From an uncultured Eggerthella sp. (GTDB taxonomy: Bacteria; Actinomycetota; Coriobacteriia; Coriobacteriales; Eggerthellaceae): a DNA stretch of 16,730 nucleotides. Under the pieces are notes generated by a model, which was given only the letters and a program-made list of their open reading frames with translations, was not told the origin of the DNA and did not search any database. The translations under genes were made by a program, and so were the position numbers. This document shows, in pieces, positions 1 through 6,022 of the stretch (positions within the stretch are counted from its first letter, which is position 1; each line of letters opens with the position of its first letter). The DNA is taken from NCBI GenBank assembly GCA_900547965.1, contig URJE01000031.1, forward strand, positions 1 to 16,730, read 5' to 3'.

Positions 1-1
1 G

Positions 2-799
2 ATCTCCGTCTCCCTCTCCGAGGACGGCACGGCCCTGACCGGCAAGGTCTTTGACGCCGTGGACGGCGGCTCGCTCGCCACGCTGCGCGTAACGCTCGAC
101 GGCAAAGCGCTCAGCTTCACCTACGACCACCAGACCGGCGCGCTCCACGCTGCGCTGCCTGCCGCGGACGGCAAGGCGCACCGCATCGCCGTCATCGCCG
201 GCGACGCGAGCGGCAACCTCGCCCGCACCGGCCTAAGCATCACCCCGTCGGAGCTGTCCGCCGCCTTCCCCGATACGGACGGTCACTGGGCCAACGCCGC
301 CGTGAGCTTCCTGAAGGCGAGCGGCGTCACCACCGGCGACGATCTTGGGAACTTCAATCCCGACAGCCCCATCACCCGTCAGGAATTTGCCGTGCTGCTC
401 TGCCGCTGGCTCGCGCCCGCGCAGGACACTTCCTCCGTTGAGCTGCCCTTCGCCGACAACGGCAGCATCGCCGACTGGGCAAAGGATGGCGTACGCGCCA
501 TGTATGCCCTCGGCGTAACGAAGGGCAGCTACGACGGCTACGGCCGGCTCTGCTTCCTCCCCACCGCGACCATCAGCCGTCAGGAGGCGCTGACGATGCT
601 CGGCCGTCTCCTTGAGCTGGGCTACGCCGCGCCGGAGTGGGGCTTCACCGACAGCGACGCCATTGCGGACTGGGCGCGCGGGCACATCAATACGCTCTGC
701 GCGATCGGCGCGCTCTCCGGCTACGCCGACGGCGGTATCCACCCCACTGAGCCCATCACCCGCGCACAGGTCGCCGCAACGCTGTTCAGCATGACGTAA
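2..799 (+). CDS. SLH-domain cell-surface protein, C-terminal part (5' end outside window)
   Basis: The frame is open from base 2 to the TAA at 797-799. A GTG at 59 exists, but nothing marks it as a start, so I read this as the 3' end of a larger gene. Counting from that GTG, residues about 1-62 look like the end of a beta-sandwich (Ig-like) domain. Three S-layer homology repeats follow: about 70-119 (HWANAAVSFLKASGV, then ITRQEFAVLLCRW), 131-188 (ADWAKDGVRAMYALGVTKG, then ISRQEALTMLGRL) and 196-245 (ADWARGHINTLCAIGALSG, then ITRAQVAATLF). SLH triplets bind pyruvylated secondary wall polymers and anchor exported proteins to Gram-positive walls. The function of the missing N-terminal part cannot be told. 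Codons end overwhelmingly in C or G, unlike the GCT/CGT-rich genes from rlmB onward, and SLH proteins are more typical of Firmicutes. This DNA may therefore be foreign or a chimeric join. Confidence 0.9.
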   Translation: MSVSLSEDGTALTGKVFDAVDGGSLATLRVTLDGKALSFTYDHQTGALHAALPAADGKAHRIAVIAGDASGNLARTGLSITPSELSAAFPDTDGHWANAAVSFLKASGVTTGDDLGNFNPDSPITRQEFAVLLCRWLAPAQDTSSVELPFADNGSIADWAKDGVRAMYALGVTKGSYDGYGRLCFLPTATISRQEALTMLGRLLELGYAAPEWGFTDSDAIADWARGHINTLCAIGALSGYADGGIHPTEPITRAQVAATLFSMT

Positions 800-802
800 A
801 AA

Positions 803-846
803 ACGCAAGCAGCTCTTGCCGAGCCATCGGCAAGAGCTGTCTGCGT
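803..846. terminator. Long hairpin after the SLH gene
   Basis: A 12-bp perfect stem (811-822 with 827-838) around the loop GCCA is extended by ACGCA/TGCGT (803-807 with 842-846). It starts 4 nt after the SLH stop codon. No T-run follows on the plus strand. On the minus strand the hairpin is followed by a run of T (the A-run at 798-803), so it could stop transcription arriving from the right as well as protect the 3' end of the SLH transcript. Confidence 0.6.
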
Positions 847-880
847 GATTGTGTGGAGGGACTCTCGTCCCCTGGTATAG

Positions 881-903
881 AAACCGCCTTCGGGCGGTTT
901 TTT
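881..903 (+). terminator. Rho-independent terminator
   Basis: The arm AAACCGCC, a UUCG-type tetraloop and the arm GGCGGTTT (881-900) are followed by further T residues to 903. This is a textbook intrinsic terminator on the plus strand, lying about 80 nt after the SLH stop codon and probably ending that transcript. Confidence 0.85.
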
Positions 904-1001
904 GTTGCATTGCCGGGTGCAAAGGATTCGAACCGATGAGGTGAAATCCCGGAATAGGCAAAAAGCGTATTCAGCCTTGCCCTGTCGTGGCGATCCTCCC
1001 A

Positions 1002-1170
1002 TTGCAAAAACAAAAATCCCGACGTTTTTGCAACTTTTTTGCGATTGGGGACTCCTTTTCCGTTCCCGCAAAGCGGAAATAAGCCGTAAATAGCCATTTT
1101 CGCCGCGTTTTCAGGCTTTACTTTGCGATTGGGGAGCACGCAACAATCCCTAATCGCAAAAAAGTTGCAA
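1002..1170. repeat. Cluster of inverted and direct repeats in an intergenic region
   Basis: Three nested symmetries are visible. (1) A 10-bp inverted repeat: TTGCAAAAAC at 1002-1011 with GTTTTTGCAA at 1024-1033. (2) A 24-nt arm at 1028-1051 that recurs in inverted orientation at 1147-1170 with one mismatch, giving a large hairpin potential across about 95 nt. (3) The 14-mer TTTGCGATTGGGGA occurs directly at 1038-1051 and 1122-1135, and inverted with one change at 1147-1160. No coding frame fits. It could be a dispersed palindromic intergenic element, a strong terminator or processing structure, or the relic of a small mobile repeat. The family is unknown to me. Confidence 0.7.
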
Positions 1171-1389
1171 TCAGGACCGATTTTTTGTTTCTAGCCCCGC
1201 TGAGACAGCTTATTGATGGCTCCGAGGATGGGGCGGCCCGACCGCTTGCTTAATTACAGGTGCCCGCCCTGGCTTTTGGCGAGTGCGCGGATTCGCGAAT
1301 TCGCTCTGCTCTTCGGTATGGACCACAGGTTCGTATATTCTGGTGCGCTATCATAGCGGGATACATTATTTCGTTTGAAAGGCTTGTTC
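1171..1389. other. Upstream region of rlmB, no gene seen
   Basis: I see no coding frame, tRNA or recognised riboswitch here. A weak promoter-like pair, TTCGGT (1312-1317) and TATATT (1334-1339) with a 16-nt spacer, and a separate TATCAT at 1349-1354 lie upstream of rlmB. Either could drive the rlmB transcript. In many Gram-positives cysS and a mini-ribonuclease III gene precede rlmB. Neither is present, consistent with a break in the native order at the left part of the window. Confidence 0.4.
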
Positions 1390-2139
1390 ATGGCTGAATA
1401 TATTGAAGGTAAGCGTCCGGTACTGGAAGCTTTGAAGGTGGGCGTTCCCGTTAAGCGTCTTTATGTTGCTGAAGGCTTAAAGGGCGACAAGACGGTAGAC
1501 GAAGTGGTTCGTCGTGCTCACAAGATGAAGATTTCCGTGAAGCAGATCAAGCGCCATGAAATGGACGAGCGCTCCGAGCGTGGCTCTCATCAGGGACTTA
1601 TGCTAGAAACGGGTTCGTATCAGTATTCCAATGTGAACGAAATCGTTATTGCTGCCAACAAGCACGCTGAGGCTAATGATGGCAAGGCGCTTATCGTTGT
1701 GCTCGACCATATCACCGATGCAGGCAATCTGGGCGCCATCGCCCGTTCGGCAGAAGTGGTGGGCGCATCGGGCATCATCATTCCCAACAAGCGTTCTGCT
1801 CATGTAACTGCGGCAACGTACAAAAGCTCTGCCGGCGCGGTTTCCCACATCAAAATCGCTCAGGTCAGCAACATTGCCCAAACCATCGAAAACCTGAAGA
1901 AGGAAAACTTCTGGGTTGCTGGTGCCTCTGAAAAGACGGAACAGTGCATTTGGGATTCGCCCTTGGCGGGTCGCTTGGTTCTGGTTATGGGCAACGAAGG
2001 TGAAGGCCTTGCTCGTCTCACTCAGGAACGCTGCGACTTCTTGGTTTCCCTGCCTCAGGCGGGAGAGGTTGGCTCTCTGAACGTGGCTCAGGCCTCTACC
2101 GCCTGCATGTACGAGTGGATGAGGCAGTGTAGGGGATAG
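1390..2139 (+). CDS. rlmB: 23S rRNA (guanosine-2'-O-)-methyltransferase RlmB, SpoU/TrmH family
   Basis: This predicted 249-residue SPOUT enzyme uses S-adenosylmethionine to methylate a ribose 2'-OH in 23S rRNA; in E. coli RlmB the target is G2251. The N-terminal substrate-binding domain covers about residues 1-75 (EGKRPVLEAL). The C-terminal trefoil-knot domain carries all three SpoU motifs: motif 1 around GNLGAIARSAEVVGA, motif 2 LVLVMGNEGEGL and motif 3 SLPQAGEVGSLNVAQA. I chose ATG 1390 because GAAAGG (1377-1382) sits 7 nt upstream. An in-frame TTG at 1375 would add five residues but has no better site. The next gene is a YacP-type nuclease, the order conserved in Bacillus (yacO-yacP), which supports RlmB over other TrmH-family members. 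The exact target nucleotide is not provable from sequence. Confidence 0.92.
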   Translation: MAEYIEGKRPVLEALKVGVPVKRLYVAEGLKGDKTVDEVVRRAHKMKISVKQIKRHEMDERSERGSHQGLMLETGSYQYSNVNEIVIAANKHAEANDGKALIVVLDHITDAGNLGAIARSAEVVGASGIIIPNKRSAHVTAATYKSSAGAVSHIKIAQVSNIAQTIENLKKENFWVAGASEKTEQCIWDSPLAGRLVLVMGNEGEGLARLTQERCDFLVSLPQAGEVGSLNVAQASTACMYEWMRQCRG

Positions 2140-2180
2140 CAAGGAGGCAAGCATTTCGCCTTTCCCTATTATGCTTTGCA

Positions 2181-2220
2181 CCTGCGTTGAAGCCTTGTTC
2201 GTTGCAATTTCCAACGCAGG
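2181..2220 (+). other. Hairpin in the rlmB-YacP intergenic region
   Basis: A 9-bp perfect inverted repeat, CCTGCGTTG (2181-2189) and CAACGCAGG (2212-2220), spans a 22-nt loop in the 160-nt gap between rlmB and the YacP gene. There is no T-run after it, so it is not a standard terminator. It could be an mRNA-processing or attenuation structure. Confidence 0.4.
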
Positions 2221-2299
2221 GTTGCGCTATATGCGCGGGTAGGCACCAAGATTTCCATATACGTGATATTTCAGTTTCGGTTCGAATCGAGCGGTTTCC

Positions 2300-2839
2300 A
2301 TGGCTAAAAAACGCAACAAACTTCTTATCGTTGACGGGTACAACGTGCTGCGAAGCGGTCAACGCTATGTGCATATGAGACGCGAAGAAGACTACACCCA
2401 TGAAACGTTTAACAAGGTTCGCGAGGCGCTGATCAGTGACGTTGCGGCTTTTGCGGGCACGGAGTATAAAGCTATCATCGTTTTCGATGGCGCCGATAAC
2501 CCCGAATCGGCGGGCAAAACCGAGCGCATCGGCGGTGTGAAGGTGGTCTTTTCGCCCTATGGCTCTTCTGCCGATAAAGTCATCGAGAAAATCGCTTATG
2601 ATGCGCGCGAAAACCGCTTGGAGGTGATGGTGGTAACCTCTGATGCCACCATTCAGGATACGGTGTTTGGCGGCGGCGTTGATCGCATGAGCGCCAATGG
2701 CTTCAGCCTTGAAATGGAAGATTTGGGCGACGAGGCCAAACGCGATCGCACCCTTGAGGTTCATCGCCGTTCCACAGTTGCCGAGCGAATAAACCCCGAC
2801 ACTCTGGCAAAGCTTAAAGCTTTGCGTGACGGGAAATAG
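2300..2839 (+). CDS. YacP/Rae1-family NYN-domain endoribonuclease
   Basis: A 179-residue protein of the YacP family (NYN/PIN-like fold). The fold's acidic active site is visible: Asp in LLIVDGYNVLRS (about residues 7-18), Asp in IIVFDGADNPES (about 60-71), and SSADKVIEK followed by VMVVTSDATIQD (about 94-126) with further acidic residues. The Bacillus member, Rae1, enters the ribosomal A site and cleaves mRNA during translation. Placement directly after rlmB matches the yacO-yacP order, which suggests the same ribosome-linked role. The ATG at 2300 is the natural start because the DGYNV motif follows immediately, but the ribosome binding site is weak (GAGCGG, about 2289-2294). The 160-nt gap after rlmB allows either cotranscription or separate expression. 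Transfer of Rae1 function is inference; family membership is firm. Confidence 0.88.
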   Translation: MAKKRNKLLIVDGYNVLRSGQRYVHMRREEDYTHETFNKVREALISDVAAFAGTEYKAIIVFDGADNPESAGKTERIGGVKVVFSPYGSSADKVIEKIAYDARENRLEVMVVTSDATIQDTVFGGGVDRMSANGFSLEMEDLGDEAKRDRTLEVHRRSTVAERINPDTLAKLKALRDGK

Positions 2840-3130
2840 CAGGATAAAGGGATATCCGCATTCGTTTGGGGCTCCCTAGGGGGGGGGTGTAGGATCCCTA
2901 TGCTTATTCGGGCGAGATTTCTCAGAGCGCTTAAAGCTGTCTATGCCCATCAAGGCGAGCTTCAACCGCTGCTTAGGCGGTTGAACTCGCCTTCTTTGCA
3001 TCTGGTCTTATTGATTATTAGCTCAACGGCTTCGGTGCATCTGTTGCGTGCTGATTGGTTTTTTATAAGTTTCAACTGGAATTATTGCTGAATGCAATGA
3101 CTTCAATCCGCGGCTTTGCCGTTGCTAACC
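2840..3130 (+). terminator. Intergenic region with a strong terminator hairpin (2952-2993)
   Basis: The only clear structure in this stretch is a long hairpin. The 5' arm 2952-2969 pairs with 2977-2993 (AAGGCGAG/CTCGCCTT plus TTCAACCGC/GCGGTTGAA) with one bulged C, and is followed by CTTTG. It probably ends the rlmB-YacP transcript. A G9 run lies at about 2880-2888. A short open frame runs across the hairpin but has no codon bias or ribosome site, so I do not call it. Confidence 0.7.
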
Positions 3131-3241
3131 TATAATGGGTTCATTGGTTTGTGATTCTCCGGGTGCTGTATGCGCACCAGGGGCGCTATGCGCGTAATGC
3201 TCGCGTGAAAAAGCCGCCCGGGGAGGGGGAAAGGAGATCCA
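3131..3241 (+). promoter_or_regulatory. Promoter -10 and leader of the CoA-transferase gene
   Basis: A perfect TATAAT (3131-3136) has no good -35 hexamer at 16-18 nt, so an activator may be needed. The expected transcript start is near 3143, leaving a leader of about 100 nt that contains GGTGC...GCACC and other GC-rich dyads. The ribosome site AAGGAG (3231-3236) lies 5 nt before the ATG at 3242 and is one of the best in the window, so the gene is probably well translated. Confidence 0.6.
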
Positions 3242-4480
3242 ATGAAACCACTAAAGGGAATCAAGGTCGTCGATCTTACTACGTACATGGCAACGCCTGC
3301 GACTGGTCGCGTTTTGGGCGAATGGGGCGCCGACGTTATTAAGGTTGAGGCAGCAAAGGGCGATCCGCTGCGCGTAACCCAAGCCGCGGTATTCAACATG
3401 CCCATGTCGGACGAGGAAAACCTCGCTTTCGATATGTGCAATCTGAACAAGCGCTTCATTTCTCTGAATCTGAAGAGCGAAACCGGCGCTGAGGTTATGG
3501 ACAAGCTCCTGGCCGATGCTGATGTGTTCCTGACCAACACCCGCACGAAATCCCTGAAGAAGATGGGTCTCGACTGGGAAACCCTGCATGCTAAATATCC
3601 GAAGCTCATCATGGCTCATGGTTTGGGCTACGGCAAGAAGGGTCCCGAAAAGGACGATCCTGGTTTTGACGTAACTTGCTACATGGCTCGTGGCGGCGTA
3701 TTTGGCACCACGGTAAACCGCGGCGATTCTCCGATGATCCCCACCAATGGTTATGGCGATCTCCAGGCTTCCATGTTCCTTGCTGCTGGCGTTTGCGCTG
3801 CGATCATCGGCCGCAATCAGACTGGCGAAGGCGAGTACGTAACGTGCGCACTGCAGCATGCCGCTATCTACGCTTTGATGACGGGCATGATCTCTGCTCA
3901 GTATGGCAATCCGTACCCCAAGAGCCGTCTTGAGGTTATCTGCCCCTTCAACAATGTTTACACCGCAGGCGACGGTAAATCCATCGCTATGTGCGACCCT
4001 GAATACGATCGCGATTACGACAAGATCATGGGCCTTATCGGCCGCGAAGACCTAATCGGCTCTGAGCGCCTGAACAACTGCAACAAGATGAACGCTGATG
4101 GCCTGAATGCCGAAGTGGTTGGTATTTTGGACGAAGCTCTGGCAAAGATGACCGCCGCTGAAGCTTTGAAGATCTTCAAGGATGCGGGTATTCCTTGCGA
4201 GCTGTGCCAGACCCCGCTTGATGTTTATGAGGATCAGAACGCTCTGGTGAACGATTACCTGGTAAAGATCAAGTATCCCGAGGCAGAACGCTGGGTCCCC
4301 ACTCCTCCCATTCAGTTCGAGTCCGAGGAAGCTCCCAACTACACGCCTTCCGATAAGCTGGGTAGCGCAACCGAGGAAATCATGCGTGATCTGGGCTATA
4401 CCGACGAGCAGATTAAGGCTGCAGAGGCTGATGGCTCCGTTTCCGGTCCTATCGATCTCGATGTTTTGGCAGGCAAATAA
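3242..4480 (+). CDS. Class III (CaiB/BaiF family) CoA-transferase, FldA/HadA-like
   Basis: This 412-residue family III CoA-transferase moves CoA between carboxylic acids through an aspartyl-CoA thioester. The fold's N-terminal signature is present (GIKVVDLTTYMATPATGRVL, then GADVIKVE). Asp143 in DPGFDVTCYMARGG aligns with the catalytic Asp of formyl-CoA transferase. GYGDLQASMFLAAG (about 170-183) and NDYLVKIKYP (about 337-346) match what I recall of the (R)-phenyllactate and 2-hydroxyisocaproate CoA-transferases (FldA, HadA). In those pathways the enzyme supplies 2-hydroxyacyl-CoA to an oxygen-sensitive dehydratase. A fragment of a related dehydratase lies convergent just downstream (4608-4934), which strengthens that reading. 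No intact dehydratase or activase is in the window. It is a single gene with its own -10, ribosome site and terminator. The acid used is unknown; oxalate, carnitine or bile-acid substrates cannot be excluded. Confidence 0.88.
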   Translation: MKPLKGIKVVDLTTYMATPATGRVLGEWGADVIKVEAAKGDPLRVTQAAVFNMPMSDEENLAFDMCNLNKRFISLNLKSETGAEVMDKLLADADVFLTNTRTKSLKKMGLDWETLHAKYPKLIMAHGLGYGKKGPEKDDPGFDVTCYMARGGVFGTTVNRGDSPMIPTNGYGDLQASMFLAAGVCAAIIGRNQTGEGEYVTCALQHAAIYALMTGMISAQYGNPYPKSRLEVICPFNNVYTAGDGKSIAMCDPEYDRDYDKIMGLIGREDLIGSERLNNCNKMNADGLNAEVVGILDEALAKMTAAEALKIFKDAGIPCELCQTPLDVYEDQNALVNDYLVKIKYPEAERWVPTPPIQFESEEAPNYTPSDKLGSATEEIMRDLGYTDEQIKAAEADGSVSGPIDLDVLAGK

Positions 4481-4503
4481 CGTCGCGTAGCAAATTCGCT
4501 ATC

Positions 4504-4542
4504 AAAAAATGCCGAGTCCGCGAAAGCGGCTCGGTATTTTTT
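4504..4542. terminator. Bidirectional intrinsic terminator
   Basis: An A-run (4504-4509) precedes CCGAG-T-CCGC, a GAAA tetraloop (4522-4525) and GCGG-CTCGG, followed by a T-run (4537-4542). It works on both strands, serving the CoA-transferase from the left and the minus-strand dehydratase remnant from the right. Confidence 0.88.
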
Positions 4543-4607
4543 CGCGCGGACGGGGCTGGCGGTTGAGACGCATCATCCCGTAAAGAGGGGAAGATATCTC
4601 GACCTGT

Positions 4608-4934
4608 CTACGGCATTTCATCGGTGATTTCGATATCGTAACGTCGCTCGAGCTCTTCCTTGAGCGCAACGCATTCCTCGCGCCATACGCGAGGAGCCCA
4701 TTTAGCATTGCGGGCGTGCGGAAGGTTCATGACGTGGACATCTTTGATGTCGTTGAGGAGCTCGTACATCTTCTTTTTGCCGTCGCATGTGGTTTCGCCG
4801 ATGATCAGATTGGCAAAGTATGTGAAGGGGCAGTGCTCGCTTACGGCAAATCCGTAGGTGCCTTTAATAAGCGGGCAGATGTTTTTCGGGAGATGTTCTT
4901 CTGCTGCTGCATCAGCTGTAATAATAGATCTTGG
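4608..4934 (-). pseudogene. Truncated 2-hydroxyacyl-CoA dehydratase / double-cubane-cluster protein fragment
   Basis: Reading the minus strand from 4934 to the TAG at 4610-4608 gives about 108 residues that match the N-terminal part of the HgdB/YjiM-like family. Segments are EEHLPKNICPLIKGTYGFAV, EHCPFTYFANLIIGETTCDG and KKKMYELLNDIKDVHVMNLP. From memory, E. coli YjiM has nearly the same block, including the two cluster-binding cysteines (NICP and EHCP). It is called broken for four reasons: the frame hits TAA at 4937-4935 just upstream, no start codon or ribosome site precedes the conserved block, the protein stops soon after DIEITDEMP, and the C-terminal half (about 200 or more residues) is absent. 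The family needs a 4Fe-4S cluster or double-cubane cluster and an ATP-dependent activator. The fragment ends against the terminator shared with the CoA-transferase. Confidence 0.82.
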
Positions 4935-5056
4935 TTAGGATGTCTTGATTGAGCATCGGCAAGTACGTAAGTGGAACCAGTGGTCGGCAAGATTGCTCTA
5001 CTTGCACCGTCCATTGCAAATGCTTGGTAAGGAATGTGTCTTCTTTCTCCATTTTG

Positions 5057-5084
5057 TTGCATGTATCGGTAAGGCTGATATACT
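5057..5084 (+). promoter_or_regulatory. Promoter of rpsB-tsf
   Basis: The -35 TTGCAT (5057-5062), a 16-nt spacer and the -10 TATACT (5079-5084), with an extended-type TG at 5076-5077, form the best sigma-70-type promoter in the window. Transcription should begin near 5091, leaving a leader of about 105 nt before rpsB. Confidence 0.78.
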
Positions 5085-5122
5085 GCAAAGGCTGTTTTAA
5101 TACACATGCGCGAAGGACTTGC

Positions 5123-5154
5123 GTTCGCCAGTGGCCGCCACGGCGGTTGCGAAC
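5123..5154 (+). promoter_or_regulatory. Structured rpsB leader hairpin
   Basis: GTTCGC (5123-5128) pairs with GCGAAC (5149-5154), and an inner CCGCC/GGCGG stem (5135-5139 with 5142-5146) sits inside. The hairpin lies in the predicted 5' leader, about 40 nt before the S2 start codon, and is not followed by a T-run. Ribosomal protein S2 represses its own operon through the leader in E. coli. Whether this structure plays that role here is inference. Confidence 0.5.
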
Positions 5155-5196
5155 AAAGGAATGATCTCGCGCAGAGGCACAACGAATGGAGAAAGA

Positions 5197-5949
5197 ATGT
5201 CCAAGATCACTGTACAGACCCTGCTTGACGCAGGCACCCACTTCGGTCATCAGACCCGTCGCTGGAACCCCAAGATGAAGCCCTTCATCTTCGGCAACCG
5301 TGGCGACATCTACATCATCGACCTCAAGGAGACCATGTACGGTCTCGACGCTGCTTACACCGCAGTTTCCCGTTGCGCTGAAAAGGGCGGCACGGTTCTG
5401 TTCGTAGGCACCAAGAAGCAGGCTCAGGAATCTGTTGCTGAAGCTGCCAACCGCTGCGGCATGCCTTACGTAAACGCTCGTTGGCTCGGCGGTATGCTCA
5501 CCAACTTCACCACTATCCGCTCTCGCGTTCAGCGCATGGAAGAGCTCGAGGCTATGGAAGCCGACGGCCGCATGGAGCTTCTGCCCAAGAAGGAGCAGAT
5601 CCTGCTGAAGAAGGAACTCGCTAAGCTGCAGACCAACCTCAACGGTATCCGCAACATGAAGAAGACCCCCGACATGATCTTCATCATCGACACCAACCGC
5701 GAGCAGATCGCTATCCACGAGTCCCACCGTCTCAACATCCCCGTTGTAGGCACGCTCGACACCAACTGCGATCCCGACGACGTTGATTTCGGTATCCCCG
5801 CAAACGACGACGCAATCCGCTCCGTTCGTCTGCTCGCAGAGTTCGTTGCTGATGCTGTTATCGCTGGCACTGGCGCTCCTGTCACCGTTGAGGACATGAC
5901 CGCAGAGCCCGCAGCTGAAGCTGCTGCAGAGGCAACCCCTGCTGAATAG
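5197..5949 (+). CDS. rpsB: 30S ribosomal protein S2
   Basis: This 250-residue S2 binds the head of the 30S subunit near the back of the platform and is needed with S1 for initiation. Signature stretches are LLDAGTHFGHQTRRWNPKMK, YIIDLKET, FVGTKKQAQESVAEAA, RWLGGMLTNFTTIRSRVQR, PDMIFIIDTNREQIA and GIPANDDAIRSVRLL. The C-terminal 20 or so residues form an Ala/Glu-rich acidic tail, common in actinobacterial S2. ATG 5197 is chosen because GGAG (5188-5191) precedes it at 5 nt and the family's N-terminus starts here. The open frame continues upstream, but that part falls in the leader hairpin. It is cotranscribed with tsf across a 73-nt gap. Codon use is strongly biased to C-ending and GCT/CGT codons, as expected for a highly expressed gene. 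Confidence 0.98.
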   Translation: MSKITVQTLLDAGTHFGHQTRRWNPKMKPFIFGNRGDIYIIDLKETMYGLDAAYTAVSRCAEKGGTVLFVGTKKQAQESVAEAANRCGMPYVNARWLGGMLTNFTTIRSRVQRMEELEAMEADGRMELLPKKEQILLKKELAKLQTNLNGIRNMKKTPDMIFIIDTNREQIAIHESHRLNIPVVGTLDTNCDPDDVDFGIPANDDAIRSVRLLAEFVADAVIAGTGAPVTVEDMTAEPAAEAAAEATPAE

Positions 5950-5976
5950 GCACTAAGCGAATCCATTGCAATTTCT

Positions 5977-6005
5977 CCCTCGCCCGTCTAGTGGGCGAGG
6001 GTTCT
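5977..6005 (+). terminator. Intercistronic hairpin between rpsB and tsf
   Basis: CCCTCGCCC (5977-5985) and GGGCGAGGG (5993-6001) form a perfect 9-bp stem with a 7-nt loop, followed by TTCTAT. The short, interrupted T stretch suggests a partial terminator or RNA-stability hairpin that sets the ratio of S2 to EF-Ts, rather than a full stop. Confidence 0.65.
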
Positions 6006-6022
6006 ATCTGAAAGGAATTACC

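Noticed and set aside
924..934. Minus-strand T-loop-like sequence suggesting a tRNA gene
   Set aside because: The T-stem does not pair beyond two base pairs, and no anticodon arm or acceptor stem can be built on either side. At most it is a degenerate fragment.
2900..3091. 63-codon plus-strand open frame after the YacP gene
   Set aside because: It runs straight through the terminator hairpin at 2952-2993, has no ribosome site and no recognisable content.
3143..3241. Known riboswitch in the CoA-transferase leader
   Set aside because: No conserved core of a riboswitch class I know (cobalamin, SAM, TPP, glycine, T-box) could be recognised; only simple GC-rich dyads are visible.
4912..5727. Minus-strand open frame across rpsB and its promoter
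   Set aside because: It is antisense to conserved S2 codons and its composition follows from them. The part beyond rpsB (near 4912-5050) was checked as a possible N-terminus for the dehydratase remnant, but no convincing match was found.
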